Assembly (NCBI GenBank): GCA_016179055.1
Contig: JACOSC010000169.1
Location: 1 to 41,907 of the forward strand
Source: Acidobacteriota bacterium
GTDB taxonomy: Bacteria; Acidobacteriota; UBA6911; JACOSC01
Direction of reading: 5' to 3'
Length of the DNA: 41,907 nt
The notes under the pieces are model-generated. The model was not told where the DNA came from. It ran no database searches and saw nothing but the letters and a program-made list of their open reading frames with translations. Position 1 is the stretch's first letter, and the number at the start of each line of letters is the position of its first letter. The position numbers were made by a program, and so were the translations under genes. Below, one piece after another: positions 36,064-41,907 of this stretch.

Positions 36064-36276
36064 TCACTCCCCACGCGCCTTTTTTGACCGCCGGTCTTTT
36101 TCCGGCTGTGTCCAGGTTAGAATTTCCGAGTACAGGAACACGACCCGCGCGCCCACCTTGCGGAAGGGAATGCGCGCCTCCGAAACCATGGCATAGATGG
36201 TCTTCGGCGAGACGCGCAGAAGTTCGGCGCACTCGGCCACGGTCAAGAATTTGGTTTCATCCTGCGGGTTCATCAT
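36064..36276 (-). CDS. AlpA/excisionase-type helix-turn-helix protein 1
   Basis: 70 residues from ATG 36276 (MMNPQDETKFLTVAECAELLRVSPKTIYAMVSEARIPFRKVGARVVFLYSEI), with GAGGAG upstream; the 188-aa track ORF overextends into the ATPase gene. It is a classic MerR-like winged HTH of the excisionase/AlpA family (FLTVAECAELLRVSPKTIYAMV, then an IPFRKVGARVVF wing). In satellites and prophages such proteins regulate int or excision, or direct integrase as recombination directionality factors. It stops 15 bp before the TOPRIM gene, so the two are in one operon. A second protein of this type lies at 37420. Confidence 0.85.
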   Translation of the reverse strand: MMNPQDETKFLTVAECAELLRVSPKTIYAMVSEARIPFRKVGARVVFLYSEILTWTQPEKDRRSKKARGE

Positions 36277-36326
36277 GGTTGGGGCTCCTCTCTTAAGCCT
36301 TAAAACCGGCGAAGGGATTAACGCCC

Positions 36327-37310
36327 TCACCGCAATTCCAGCAACGCTTCCGTGACTCGTTCGGAGCCTTGCTCTTGGTCCACTAATTGGGCCAATACGA
36401 AAAGGGGCTGCCACAAGTCCCGTTCGCGATCGCGCGCACCTTTTAGACTCCACCCATACCGGGCCTGCGGGTAGCGCTCCGCGATCACGCCGGCGTAGTT
36501 CAAACCAAAGATGTAAAGACCGTCGGTAATCAACGATGTCCGATCGCGCGCGTGGACGCGCAGCCCTTCCCGGCTTATCGTTTCGGTGGGCTCCTTGCGG
36601 ACCATACCGATAGGAAGGGCTATATCCCATAGGGTCTCTCTGGCCGCATGACAGCCTACGATAACTTTGGGGCTATAGGTCGTGTAACGGCGCAATGCAA
36701 ATCCGTCGACCGCGGGTTCCCAGGACGGCACGACCAACCCGTCTCTAAACCCTGAGGTGAGCACCGCACGGCTCAAACGCGCCGAACGGAGTTCCTGCCA
36801 ATCGTCGATCAACAAGGTGACACCGCTATCGGCCAGACCACGGAGCGTGCCGCCGTGAAGATCCACACAGAACACGCCACTGAACACGAGCGGCTGCACC
36901 GTCTCCAGCAGCAGGGTCTTGCCGCAGCGCGGATGCAGGCCGTGGACCCAGAGATACGGATACGTGCGGAACAGCCGGTACAGGTAAGTCCCCAGGACCC
37001 AGAGCGCCACCAGGGTATAGTAGCTGTCGGGTATCAGCACCACGCGCGGGCGGACATACTGGCGCACCATCTGATAGACGGCCGCCGCCGGTACGTCTTT
37101 TCCGGTCATATAGTCCGACAATCCGTCCTGCGAAAAATCCGACGTCGGAATCCACGAGGAAACCCTATGTAGCCCCTCGTGTATCCAGTCGGCGGGGCTA
37201 AATACCGTGTGATCAGACCGGACTAAATGTCGCTCGTCGCCCACACGGACGCCGTAATACAGATGGCTATTCACGCAGTCTTGCGTTGGTTTGATGTTGG
37301 TTGGTCTCAT
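36327..37310 (-). CDS. DUF3631-like P-loop ATPase
   Basis: 327 residues; AAGGAG precedes ATG 37310. The segment YYTLVALWVLGTYLYRLFRTYPYLWVHGLHPRCGKTLLLETVQPLVFSGVF has a Walker A motif (GLHPRCGKT) near residue 123 and resembles DUF3631-type ATPases (ALW-TH-...-GKT). VTLLIDDWQ near 170 fits Walker B. The C-terminal half has SPKVIVGCHA and RDRTSLITDGLYIFGLNYAGVI without motifs I recognise. It is probably a helicase or NTPase used in island replication; packaging is a less likely alternative. It lies between the two HTH genes on the same strand, 50 bp upstream of HTH protein 1. Confidence 0.6.
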   Translation of the reverse strand: MRPTNIKPTQDCVNSHLYYGVRVGDERHLVRSDHTVFSPADWIHEGLHRVSSWIPTSDFSQDGLSDYMTGKDVPAAAVYQMVRQYVRPRVVLIPDSYYTLVALWVLGTYLYRLFRTYPYLWVHGLHPRCGKTLLLETVQPLVFSGVFCVDLHGGTLRGLADSGVTLLIDDWQELRSARLSRAVLTSGFRDGLVVPSWEPAVDGFALRRYTTYSPKVIVGCHAARETLWDIALPIGMVRKEPTETISREGLRVHARDRTSLITDGLYIFGLNYAGVIAERYPQARYGWSLKGARDRERDLWQPLFVLAQLVDQEQGSERVTEALLELR

Positions 37311-37419
37311 AGTGCAAACTCCTTACCGGTTATTTTTCTGCCGTGTGCTACGGGTCCTGCGGATCTGTGTCGTCGATGACCGTACCGTATCGCTTTTTTC
37401 CAAAGCCATGAACAGCCGC

Positions 37420-37644
37420 TTACGAAGCGTCGCTCGGCCGCTGGCGCTCCGCCGCCTTGTGCAACTCGATCCAACGGTCGAGGTCACGGACATCGAAGCG
37501 GAGGGACCGCCGATCGCGGCCGACCCGCAGCGAAGGCAGCCGCTTCGTCTTGGCATAGTCGTAAACGCTGCTGAGTGGCAGGCCGAGATACTCGGCCACT
37601 TCCGATGCGCTCAGCAAGCGGGGGGTAATAGTAGCTCGCTTCAT
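37420..37644 (-). CDS. AlpA/excisionase-type helix-turn-helix protein 2
   Basis: 74 residues from ATG 37644 (MKRATITPRLLSASEVAEYLGLPLSSVYDYAKTKRLPSLRVGRDRRSLRFDVRDLDRWI), preceded by AAGGAG at 7-bp spacing; the track start at 37677 is 11 codons longer. This is the helix_turn_helix_17/AlpA type: LLSASEVAEYLGLPLSSVYDYA followed by a LPSLRVGRDRRSLRFDVRDLDRWI wing. It probably binds the island's own operators or att region. The 210 bp upstream, to the zinc-ribbon gene stop at 37855, hold no gene I can support. Two HTH proteins of this type suggest separate regulatory and excision roles. Confidence 0.85.
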   Translation of the reverse strand: MKRATITPRLLSASEVAEYLGLPLSSVYDYAKTKRLPSLRVGRDRRSLRFDVRDLDRWIELHKAAERQRPSDAS

Positions 37645-37854
37645 GCATAGGCTCCTTAGAAACTTCCCTAGTTTCATCGTTGTTCTGCGTGTCGTTAGAC
37701 AAGCTGGGGGACTCCTTTCTAGCTCTAGTCACGCGCCGCTTTTTGAAACCCTCGCCCGGCGGAGGACGCGTCTGCCCGTGGGGGAGGAAACGGAGGACCG
37801 TTGGGTTTCCCCTGGGCCACGCGCCGTCCGTCCGGGCGAGGTTCCGCTCCGCGT

Positions 37855-38214
37855 CTAGGCGATGAAGGACAAATCTATCCAGCGCTTGCACGAGCGGCAT
37901 TTGATCGAGAGCCGCCCCGTGCGATCATCTCGCCTCACCAGGCGCGCCTTCCACAACGTCGCCTGTGTGGATCGTTGCTGATACGCATAGCGGCAGTGCG
38001 GGCAGCAGCCCGGCAACGATTCGGCTTGCCCCTGAAAAATCAGGTCCTCCGCTTCCGGGCACTCGCCCCGCGCGCGGGCCACTTCTTGAAGGTAGCGTGT
38101 GGCGGCCTCGGCGGCCGCCTTCGCATAACCTCCCGGTGGGGATGCCGCGTAGGATGGTGCTACCGCCGACGCTTTTCGCTCGTGATAATTTTCATAAACT
38201 CTCTTCGCCTTCAT
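37855..38214 (-). CDS. Small zinc-ribbon protein 1
   Basis: 119 residues from ATG 38214 (MKAKRVYENYHERKASAVAPSYAASPPGG), with GAGAGG upstream; the track ORF starts too early. The N-terminal half is low-complexity and alanine-rich with helical character (YAKAAAEAATRYLQEVARARGE). The C-terminal half has a likely zinc ribbon: LPGCCPHCRYAYQQ (C-x2-C) and SIKCRSCKRWIDLSFIA (C-x2-C). That arrangement is common in Com-like or small phage/plasmid proteins that bind nucleic acid or zinc. Function unknown. It ends in TAG, showing that amber is a normal stop in this island. Confidence 0.65.
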   Translation of the reverse strand: MKAKRVYENYHERKASAVAPSYAASPPGGYAKAAAEAATRYLQEVARARGECPEAEDLIFQGQAESLPGCCPHCRYAYQQRSTQATLWKARLVRRDDRTGRLSIKCRSCKRWIDLSFIA

Positions 38215-38333
38215 GACTGTACCTCTCAGACTGCGTTTTATCGGATTCCTATCCGACCAGCCGGGTCTCGGGCTCGCCATAATGTTGTACCCAACGAGGG
38301 GCGACGAGGAGACAATCTCGGCCGGTCGGACTT

Positions 38334-38540
38334 TCAATTCAATCCCTGCAGGCCCCCGTCGCCCCTCCAGAGTCGGAGCGCCAGGAAACGGCGCAAGCTC
38401 CGCGCGGCGTGCGCTGGGCGGTTCAGCTGGGCGTCGAGAATTTCTACGCAGCCGGTGTGGCAATACGGGCACGGCGCCTGGGTGTCAGCGCTCGCCGAAT
38501 AACACCGCTGTTCGCACGTTAGACATCGAAACATGTACAT
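38334..38540 (-). CDS. Small zinc-ribbon protein 2
   Basis: 68 residues from ATG 38540 (MYMFRCLTCEQRCYSASADTQAPCPYCHTGCVEI), with AAAGGAG upstream; the ATG at 38534 is an alternative. It has two C-x2-C knuckles, FRCLTC and CPYC, plus an extra CYSA/HTGC, so a rubredoxin-like zinc ribbon is likely. The C-terminal tail is basic (AARSLRRFLALRLWRGDGG). It is adjacent to the other zinc-ribbon gene on the same strand. No function can be assigned; nucleic-acid binding is an inference. Confidence 0.6.
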   Translation of the reverse strand: MYMFRCLTCEQRCYSASADTQAPCPYCHTGCVEILDAQLNRPAHAARSLRRFLALRLWRGDGGLQGLN

Positions 38541-38768
38541 ACGCCTTCTCCTTTCCTATCCATCATTCGGGGACCCTGATTCTCGACCCCTCGTTAAGGC
38601 CCAGCCCGCGGACCGGTAGGGGTCCCACGGAAGAACCGTCTCGGGTCCCCGGACGACCCGACCATGGGGTCCCGGTGGGGAACTTCACCGCCATCGGCGC
38701 CTGCCGATCCCACGGGCTGGGAAACTCGTTTCGCGACGCGGCGCTTGATCCGCTCGTCTTTTGGGCAT

Positions 38769-38853
38769 AAAAAAAGCCAAGTGTGGAAGATCTGCCGGAG
38801 CAGGGAACGTAAAGCTTTCCCGGATCCTGTCCAATGCTCTTCCAACCTGGCTT
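38769..38853 (-). terminator. Long-stem intrinsic terminator or structured RNA
   Basis: On the minus strand AAGCCAGGTTGGAAGA pairs with TCTTCCACACTTGGCTT, which is followed by a run of seven T. The 50-nt loop holds its own hairpin (GGGAA-AGCTTTACG-TTCCC). It sits between the anti-sigma gene and zinc-ribbon protein 2. A second hairpin at 39017-39036 (GAGGCCC..GGGCCTC) lies closer to the anti-sigma stop and lacks a U-run. The rest of the 38541-39094 gap holds no gene I believe; the 83-aa ORF 38594-38845 overlaps this structure. Confidence 0.6.
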
Positions 38854-39094
38854 ATGTCCTAGCCTGCCATGGGTGTCATCGAGACACCTGCAGGAACTCG
38901 CTTGCGACGTTGCCTTTTCTGGTTGGTCGCTGCCATTTTTTAGGCTATCTTACTATCCAGCTACCCGGTCTTATGTCTCTATGTCTCATGACCTGATACC
39001 TCTATTTTCTTTCGAGGCCCACCCGCGGGCCTCGTGGATCGAAGATCCATAGGGATCGATTCCGTCTGGACTATCCGTTCGGGCGCCCGTTCCA

Positions 39095-39757
39095 CTATTT
39101 CGTGCCGGGCACGGATTCCAGGGATTGAAGCCACGCTTCCGCCGGTCCCTTGTAGGGACTCGTCGACGCGGCTTCGTTGAGCAGCGCTTCTAAGATCGTT
39201 CGGCCCCGTGCGGCGTCGCCCATTTTCCAATACGCTTGCGCGAGATACCAGCGGCTCTTCTCACGAAGGGCGGCGCTCGGCGTGGTCTCTACTGAGCGTC
39301 GCAGTGGTTGGATGGCCTCCGCATACCGGCCTTGCTCATAGTGCAGTATTCCCATCTGGCAAAGATCCTCCGCCATAGACCCACCCCGAAGGGTAGGGAC
39401 TTCCGCTTCTTTTCCGACACCATAGCGGTAGGGCATCCATGCCACGCTGAGCAGCAGCACGGCCGCCGCCGCGGCGCTTACCGCCACCAACGCCCACGGT
39501 AAAAATCGCCGCCAGCGCGCGCGCCGCGCCTCGGCCCGCGCTTCGGCGAACCGCTCGATCTCGTCGATTACCTCCGGATGCGCGCGCAGCGTCTTCCAGA
39601 TCGGCTTAAAAAACGCCAACTGCTCTCGGCACGCCGCACAGTGGGCCAGGTGATTCTCTTCAAACGCCTGCTTCTCCTCCGGCGTCATCCAGCCCTGCTC
39701 GTAATCGATCTGATACATCCCTTCCTTTTTATTAAGGCACTTACTTTTTCCAAACAT
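39095..39757 (-). CDS. Anti-sigma-like zinc-finger membrane protein with TPR region
   Basis: 220 residues from ATG 39757 (MFGKSKCLNKKEGMYQIDYEQGWMTPEEKQAFEENHLAHCAACREQL), chosen for AAAGGAGTCCTT upstream; the track start at 39805 is longer. The zinc-binding anti-sigma motif H-x3-C-x2-C is at HLAHCAAC. A single membrane helix follows (FLPWALVAVSAAAAAVLLLSVAWM, about residues 88-112). The periplasmic C-terminal part looks like TPR repeats (DLCQMGILHYEQGRYAEAIQPLRRSVE, SRWYLAQAYWKMGDAARGRTILEALL). It most likely holds the sigma factor encoded 70 bp upstream at the membrane and senses an extracytoplasmic cue. It may signal through a protease such as an M50 enzyme, but that is inference. It ends in TAG. 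Confidence 0.82.
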   Translation of the reverse strand: MFGKSKCLNKKEGMYQIDYEQGWMTPEEKQAFEENHLAHCAACREQLAFFKPIWKTLRAHPEVIDEIERFAEARAEARRARWRRFLPWALVAVSAAAAAVLLLSVAWMPYRYGVGKEAEVPTLRGGSMAEDLCQMGILHYEQGRYAEAIQPLRRSVETTPSAALREKSRWYLAQAYWKMGDAARGRTILEALLNEAASTSPYKGPAEAWLQSLESVPGTK

Positions 39758-39827
39758 AAGGACTCCTTTCATTCCCTCGGGGATCGGCCTTCCGCGGCCG
39801 CCCACGCGTCGTTGCGCCGATCCCTAT

Positions 39828-40346
39828 TCATACCGCGTACCCTTCTGCCGCCAGGGCTTTTTGGAATCGGCGCTTGGCCCGCCACAGCTTCAAGCGCCAA
39901 GCCGCACCCGTCCGCACGCCTAACGCCGCGACGATCTCCTCACGGCTCGCGCCCTCCGTCAGCTTCTGGATTATCTGCTGTTGCTCCTCCGTCAGGCAAC
40001 GCATCGCTCGTGCTAAGGCGGCTGCACGCGCCTGCGCCTCCAGGTGTTCTTGCGGGCTGTGAGCGGCGGCGGGGCGTTCATCTATTTCCGGCGCTGCGTC
40101 GAGCGCCACCGTCCGCGCCCGTTCTCGCCGCGTGGCCCGGCGGTGGGCACCCGTCACGCGATGGAGCGCCTGGCTGGCCCAGCCCGTCAGATCCTTTGCG
40201 GCCATCTTCAGCGGCAGGCCTTTTTCTACGATCAGCAGCATTACCTTTTGCGTCAGATCGTCCGCCGCGTCGGGTCCGGCCCAGGAGCGGGCGAGCCTTC
40301 GCAACGTGTCGTCCAAAGTTTCAAATACCGTTTCATTGGTTGCCAT
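39828..40346 (-). CDS. ECF-type RNA polymerase sigma factor
   Basis: 172 residues; GAGGTG precedes ATG 40346. Two-domain ECF layout: region 2 (about residues 8-75) with LARSWAGPDAADDLTQKVMLLIVEKG, and region 4 (about 110-165) with AMRCLTEEQQQIIQKLTEGASREEIVAALGVRTGAAWRLKLWRAKRRFQKAL, containing the promoter-binding HTH. Region 3 is absent, as in ECF sigmas. The following anti-sigma-like gene 70 bp downstream completes the usual pair. ECF sigma factors often activate their own operon. A G-rich tract lies about 120 bp upstream on this strand. Targets are unknown; carriage next to a selC-integrated island suggests control of island genes, which is unproven. Confidence 0.85.
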   Translation of the reverse strand: MATNETVFETLDDTLRRLARSWAGPDAADDLTQKVMLLIVEKGLPLKMAAKDLTGWASQALHRVTGAHRRATRRERARTVALDAAPEIDERPAAAHSPQEHLEAQARAAALARAMRCLTEEQQQIIQKLTEGASREEIVAALGVRTGAAWRLKLWRAKRRFQKALAAEGYAV

Positions 40347-40464
40347 ACGCTATACACCTCGTCATAAGAATTCTTGAGCGCAGCGCTTTCCGGCCTCCCC
40401 CGAGGGCCCCTTGCTTTCGTTCGTCGGCTCCGTGTTCATGCCCCTCTACATATATATGTCCGTA

Positions 40465-40492
40465 CCCCCCCCCCCGCCTCCCGCCCCCCCAG
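40465..40492 (-). repeat. Long C/G homopolymer tract, G-quadruplex candidate
   Basis: Eleven consecutive C at 40465-40475, then GCCTCCCGCCCCCCC. The minus strand reads GGGGGGGCGGGAGGCGGGGGGGGGGG, which could fold as a G-quadruplex. It lies about 120 bp upstream of the sigma-factor start and could affect transcription or vary in length. Confidence 0.55.
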
Positions 40493-40545
40493 CCTACGAC
40501 CGCGACCTACGCGTCGCCATCCCTGGCGCCGCGTTCGTTTCTTAC

Positions 40546-40992
40546 TTAATGGCATGAGATGACCAAGCGTTCCCAAAAATCTTTCTCCGCGTGCATTTTT
40601 TCGCGCGCCACCTCCCACGATGGGTTCGTGGCGTTCATCGCGGCATCGGCGCTCGTGTTGTGGGCGGTGCGGGCGTAGCGTGATCGGCGGTAGGGTGCCA
40701 AGGCCATCACCGGTGGCTGAAAATTAGCCACATCACGGATGCTCCTTATCCAGAAATTAAGCCCTTCGATCGGACCTTGGCGATTCGAAAGCGGTGGGCC
40801 GCACCCCGCGCGCCCGCCAACCCCGCGGGCCCGCGCCGTGCTGAGGGCCGTCTTCTTGGTTGATGCGTCGCTGAAAAGGTCCGTGGACTTTGGGGACCTT
40901 TTCCGCGACTTGGGGTTGGAGAGGAGGAGAGAAAAGGGATGGTCCTCGAAAACGAGCGCCGCACCCGTTCCGGGAGCCAATGTCCGGACCAA
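40546..40992 (-). CDS. Uncertain hypothetical ORF
   Basis: 148 residues at most. The last 60 residues (VMALAPYRRSRYARTAHNTSADAAMNATNPSWEVAREKMHAEKDFWERLVISCH) have a natural composition, but the upstream part is low-complexity and no start with a ribosome-binding site stands out. The ORF overlaps the DUF932 remnant on the other strand by about 20 bp. No family recognised. It may be a degraded gene. Confidence 0.2.
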   Translation of the reverse strand: MVRTLAPGTGAALVFEDHPFSLLLSNPKSRKRSPKSTDLFSDASTKKTALSTARARGVGGRAGCGPPLSNRQGPIEGLNFWIRSIRDVANFQPPVMALAPYRRSRYARTAHNTSADAAMNATNPSWEVAREKMHAEKDFWERLVISCH

Positions 40993-41216
40993 GCTCCTGC
41001 TCTACGAGGCGTTCGTCACGGCGCGCGGCGCGCCGCTGCGCCTGCTACCGGCGGCAGTGAATTACTACTTCCATCCCGTGCACCCGGCCATCGCGCCGCG
41101 TACGGTGTGGTCCTTGTACAACTCTGTTACGGAGGCACTCAAAAACATTGCCGCCCGTCCCGGCCTTCCAAAGCGCCGCGCAGGCGGGCCACTTCTTCGA
41201 GACGCGACTGGAGTAG
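40973..41216 (+). pseudogene. DUF932-domain gene remnant, frameshifted
   Basis: The plus-strand frame of ORF 40739 reads GANVRTKLLLYEAFVTARGAPLRLLPAAVNYYFHPVHPAIAPRTVWSLYNSVTEALKN, which resembles the C-terminal part of DUF932 plasmid/phage proteins (lpaV...YF-P....prT-WSL-NA-T-A-K-L). After a shift near 41160 the neighbouring frame continues AFQSAAQAGHFFETRLE-stop, matching the usual family ending. The N-terminal two-thirds of the family are not seen. It is therefore a decayed 3' fragment on the opposite strand from the island operon. The assignment rests on recalled pattern and is moderate. Confidence 0.4.
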
Positions 41217-41907
41217 CTGAAGGCGGAGACCTCGACGAGGAGTTCCCCCTCATCCAGCGCCCAACCCGGTGGTGTGGCCTGGGGATCGTTCCGAAATCAA
41301 TCGAACAACCCGTAAAGATTTCTCCGCGATTTTCCGTCTTTATTAAGGGTGAACATCCGTTTAAAAACTCCGAGGCCGAGCCCTGCGAACTCGGGCCAAT
41401 GGCGATTTCAACCGCCGTCCTATTATAAATCCAGTCGTAGGCTCTGGAACTCTCAGACAGGTTAGCACCCCAAGGTAGAAGATCCCAGGGGGTTCCATCG
41501 TGCCGGACCCCGCCGCCGACCCTTCCCACTGTCTGAATTGCAGATTCCGCTAAAATTCCTTGACTTCATGTTTTCTGTGATTTAGAATTATGACGTTCTG
41601 TTGTACGAGAATGTAGGATTTTCAGCCCATGTCCCCTCTGTAATTCAGATCTCAATGGAGATCGTATTTTGCCCACTGGATTTCTACAGGGTTGGTTCAA
41701 AGCGTATGACTATTTAACCACTCTTCTGATGATTTTAACGCCTCCTGGTTGAATGCGAAGCCAGAGTAACTTGAGAGTGCCAAGTTGTCCACTAGCCGGC
41801 CAGTCGTAGACCCTCAGCCCTGCCTACATCTATCCGTTCGATGAGGAATTTTGTGAAAGGAGACCCCTGCCGGTTACCCACGAGAAATTCGGGAAGGCTT
41901 ATCCTGA
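41217..41907. other. No recognisable gene to the right edge
   Basis: The 229-aa plus-strand and 154-aa minus-strand ORFs here do not show coding character beyond the DUF932 remnant. No tRNA or transposase was seen. The only match of interest is the 12-bp CCCACTGGATTT at 41672-41683. Confidence 0.5.

Noticed and set aside
36064-37644. Toxin-antitoxin module formed by the small HTH genes
   Set aside because: Both HTH proteins are AlpA/excisionase type and neither has an adjacent toxin-like partner; the ATPase between them is too large and of another family.
38594-38845. 83-aa minus-strand ORF
   Set aside because: TTG start without a ribosome-binding site, overlapping a terminator stem; composition is not protein-like.
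40739-41428. 229-aa plus-strand ORF as one intact protein
   Set aside because: Only a central part resembles DUF932, and the true C-terminal segment lies in another frame, so the ORF is a composite of decayed coding and non-coding sequence.

Overview
The window looks like a bacterial chromosome segment with a moderately GC-rich, gene-dense backbone and many dispersed non-coding repeats. The phylum is inferred only loosely. A GWxTD-domain protein, a bactofilin, WD40 proteins, a GH57 branching enzyme paired with glycogen synthase, a DUF885 protein and 'cacagaggcacagag'-type intergenic repeats would fit Acidobacteriota or a related lineage. The organism decodes UGA as selenocysteine, because a clear tRNA-Sec gene (selC) lies at 31678-31772.

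Layout. 1-3263: two divergent WD40 proteins. The left one (minus) runs off the window, and the right one (plus) carries a frameshift. 3264-6448: a GWxTD protein flanked by intergenic sequence rich in repeats, including a dispersed repeat family, a MITE-like element with 34-bp inverted repeats, and an orphan promoter. 6449-10581: two APC-family amino-acid permeases and an ADP-ribosylglycohydrolase. 10556-16861 (minus): a polytopic membrane protein, RtcB RNA ligase, glycogen synthase and GH57 branching enzyme. 17229-18570: an HU-type DNA-binding protein with a perfect consensus promoter, then an M50 site-2-type protease. 18841-22246 (minus): an M23 peptidase and a DUF885 protein. 22517-27293 (plus): RlmN, an inositol-monophosphatase-family enzyme, bactofilin, a methyltransferase-like protein and a diheme cytochrome c. 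27405-31103 (minus): full-length cobalamin-dependent methionine synthase.

From selC rightward the content changes to an integrated mobile island, with nearly all genes on the minus strand: tyrosine integrase, an iteron-like origin region, a TOPRIM/DUF3987 primase-helicase, two AlpA/excisionase-type HTH proteins, a DUF3631-like P-loop ATPase, two small zinc-ribbon proteins, and an anti-sigma-like zinc-finger/TPR membrane protein with its ECF-type sigma factor. A decayed DUF932 gene lies near the right end. The gene set resembles P4-like or PICI-like satellites (integrase, AlpA, primase-helicase, origin), and selC is a classical target of such elements. The ECF sigma/anti-sigma pair and the zinc ribbons are atypical for them. 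The island appears crippled: the integrase has an in-frame amber codon after residue 32 and the primase-helicase is split by a one-base frameshift. No right-hand attachment site can be assigned with confidence.

All calls come from reading motifs by eye. No database search was run, so family assignments rest on recognisable signatures and functions are inferred by family.
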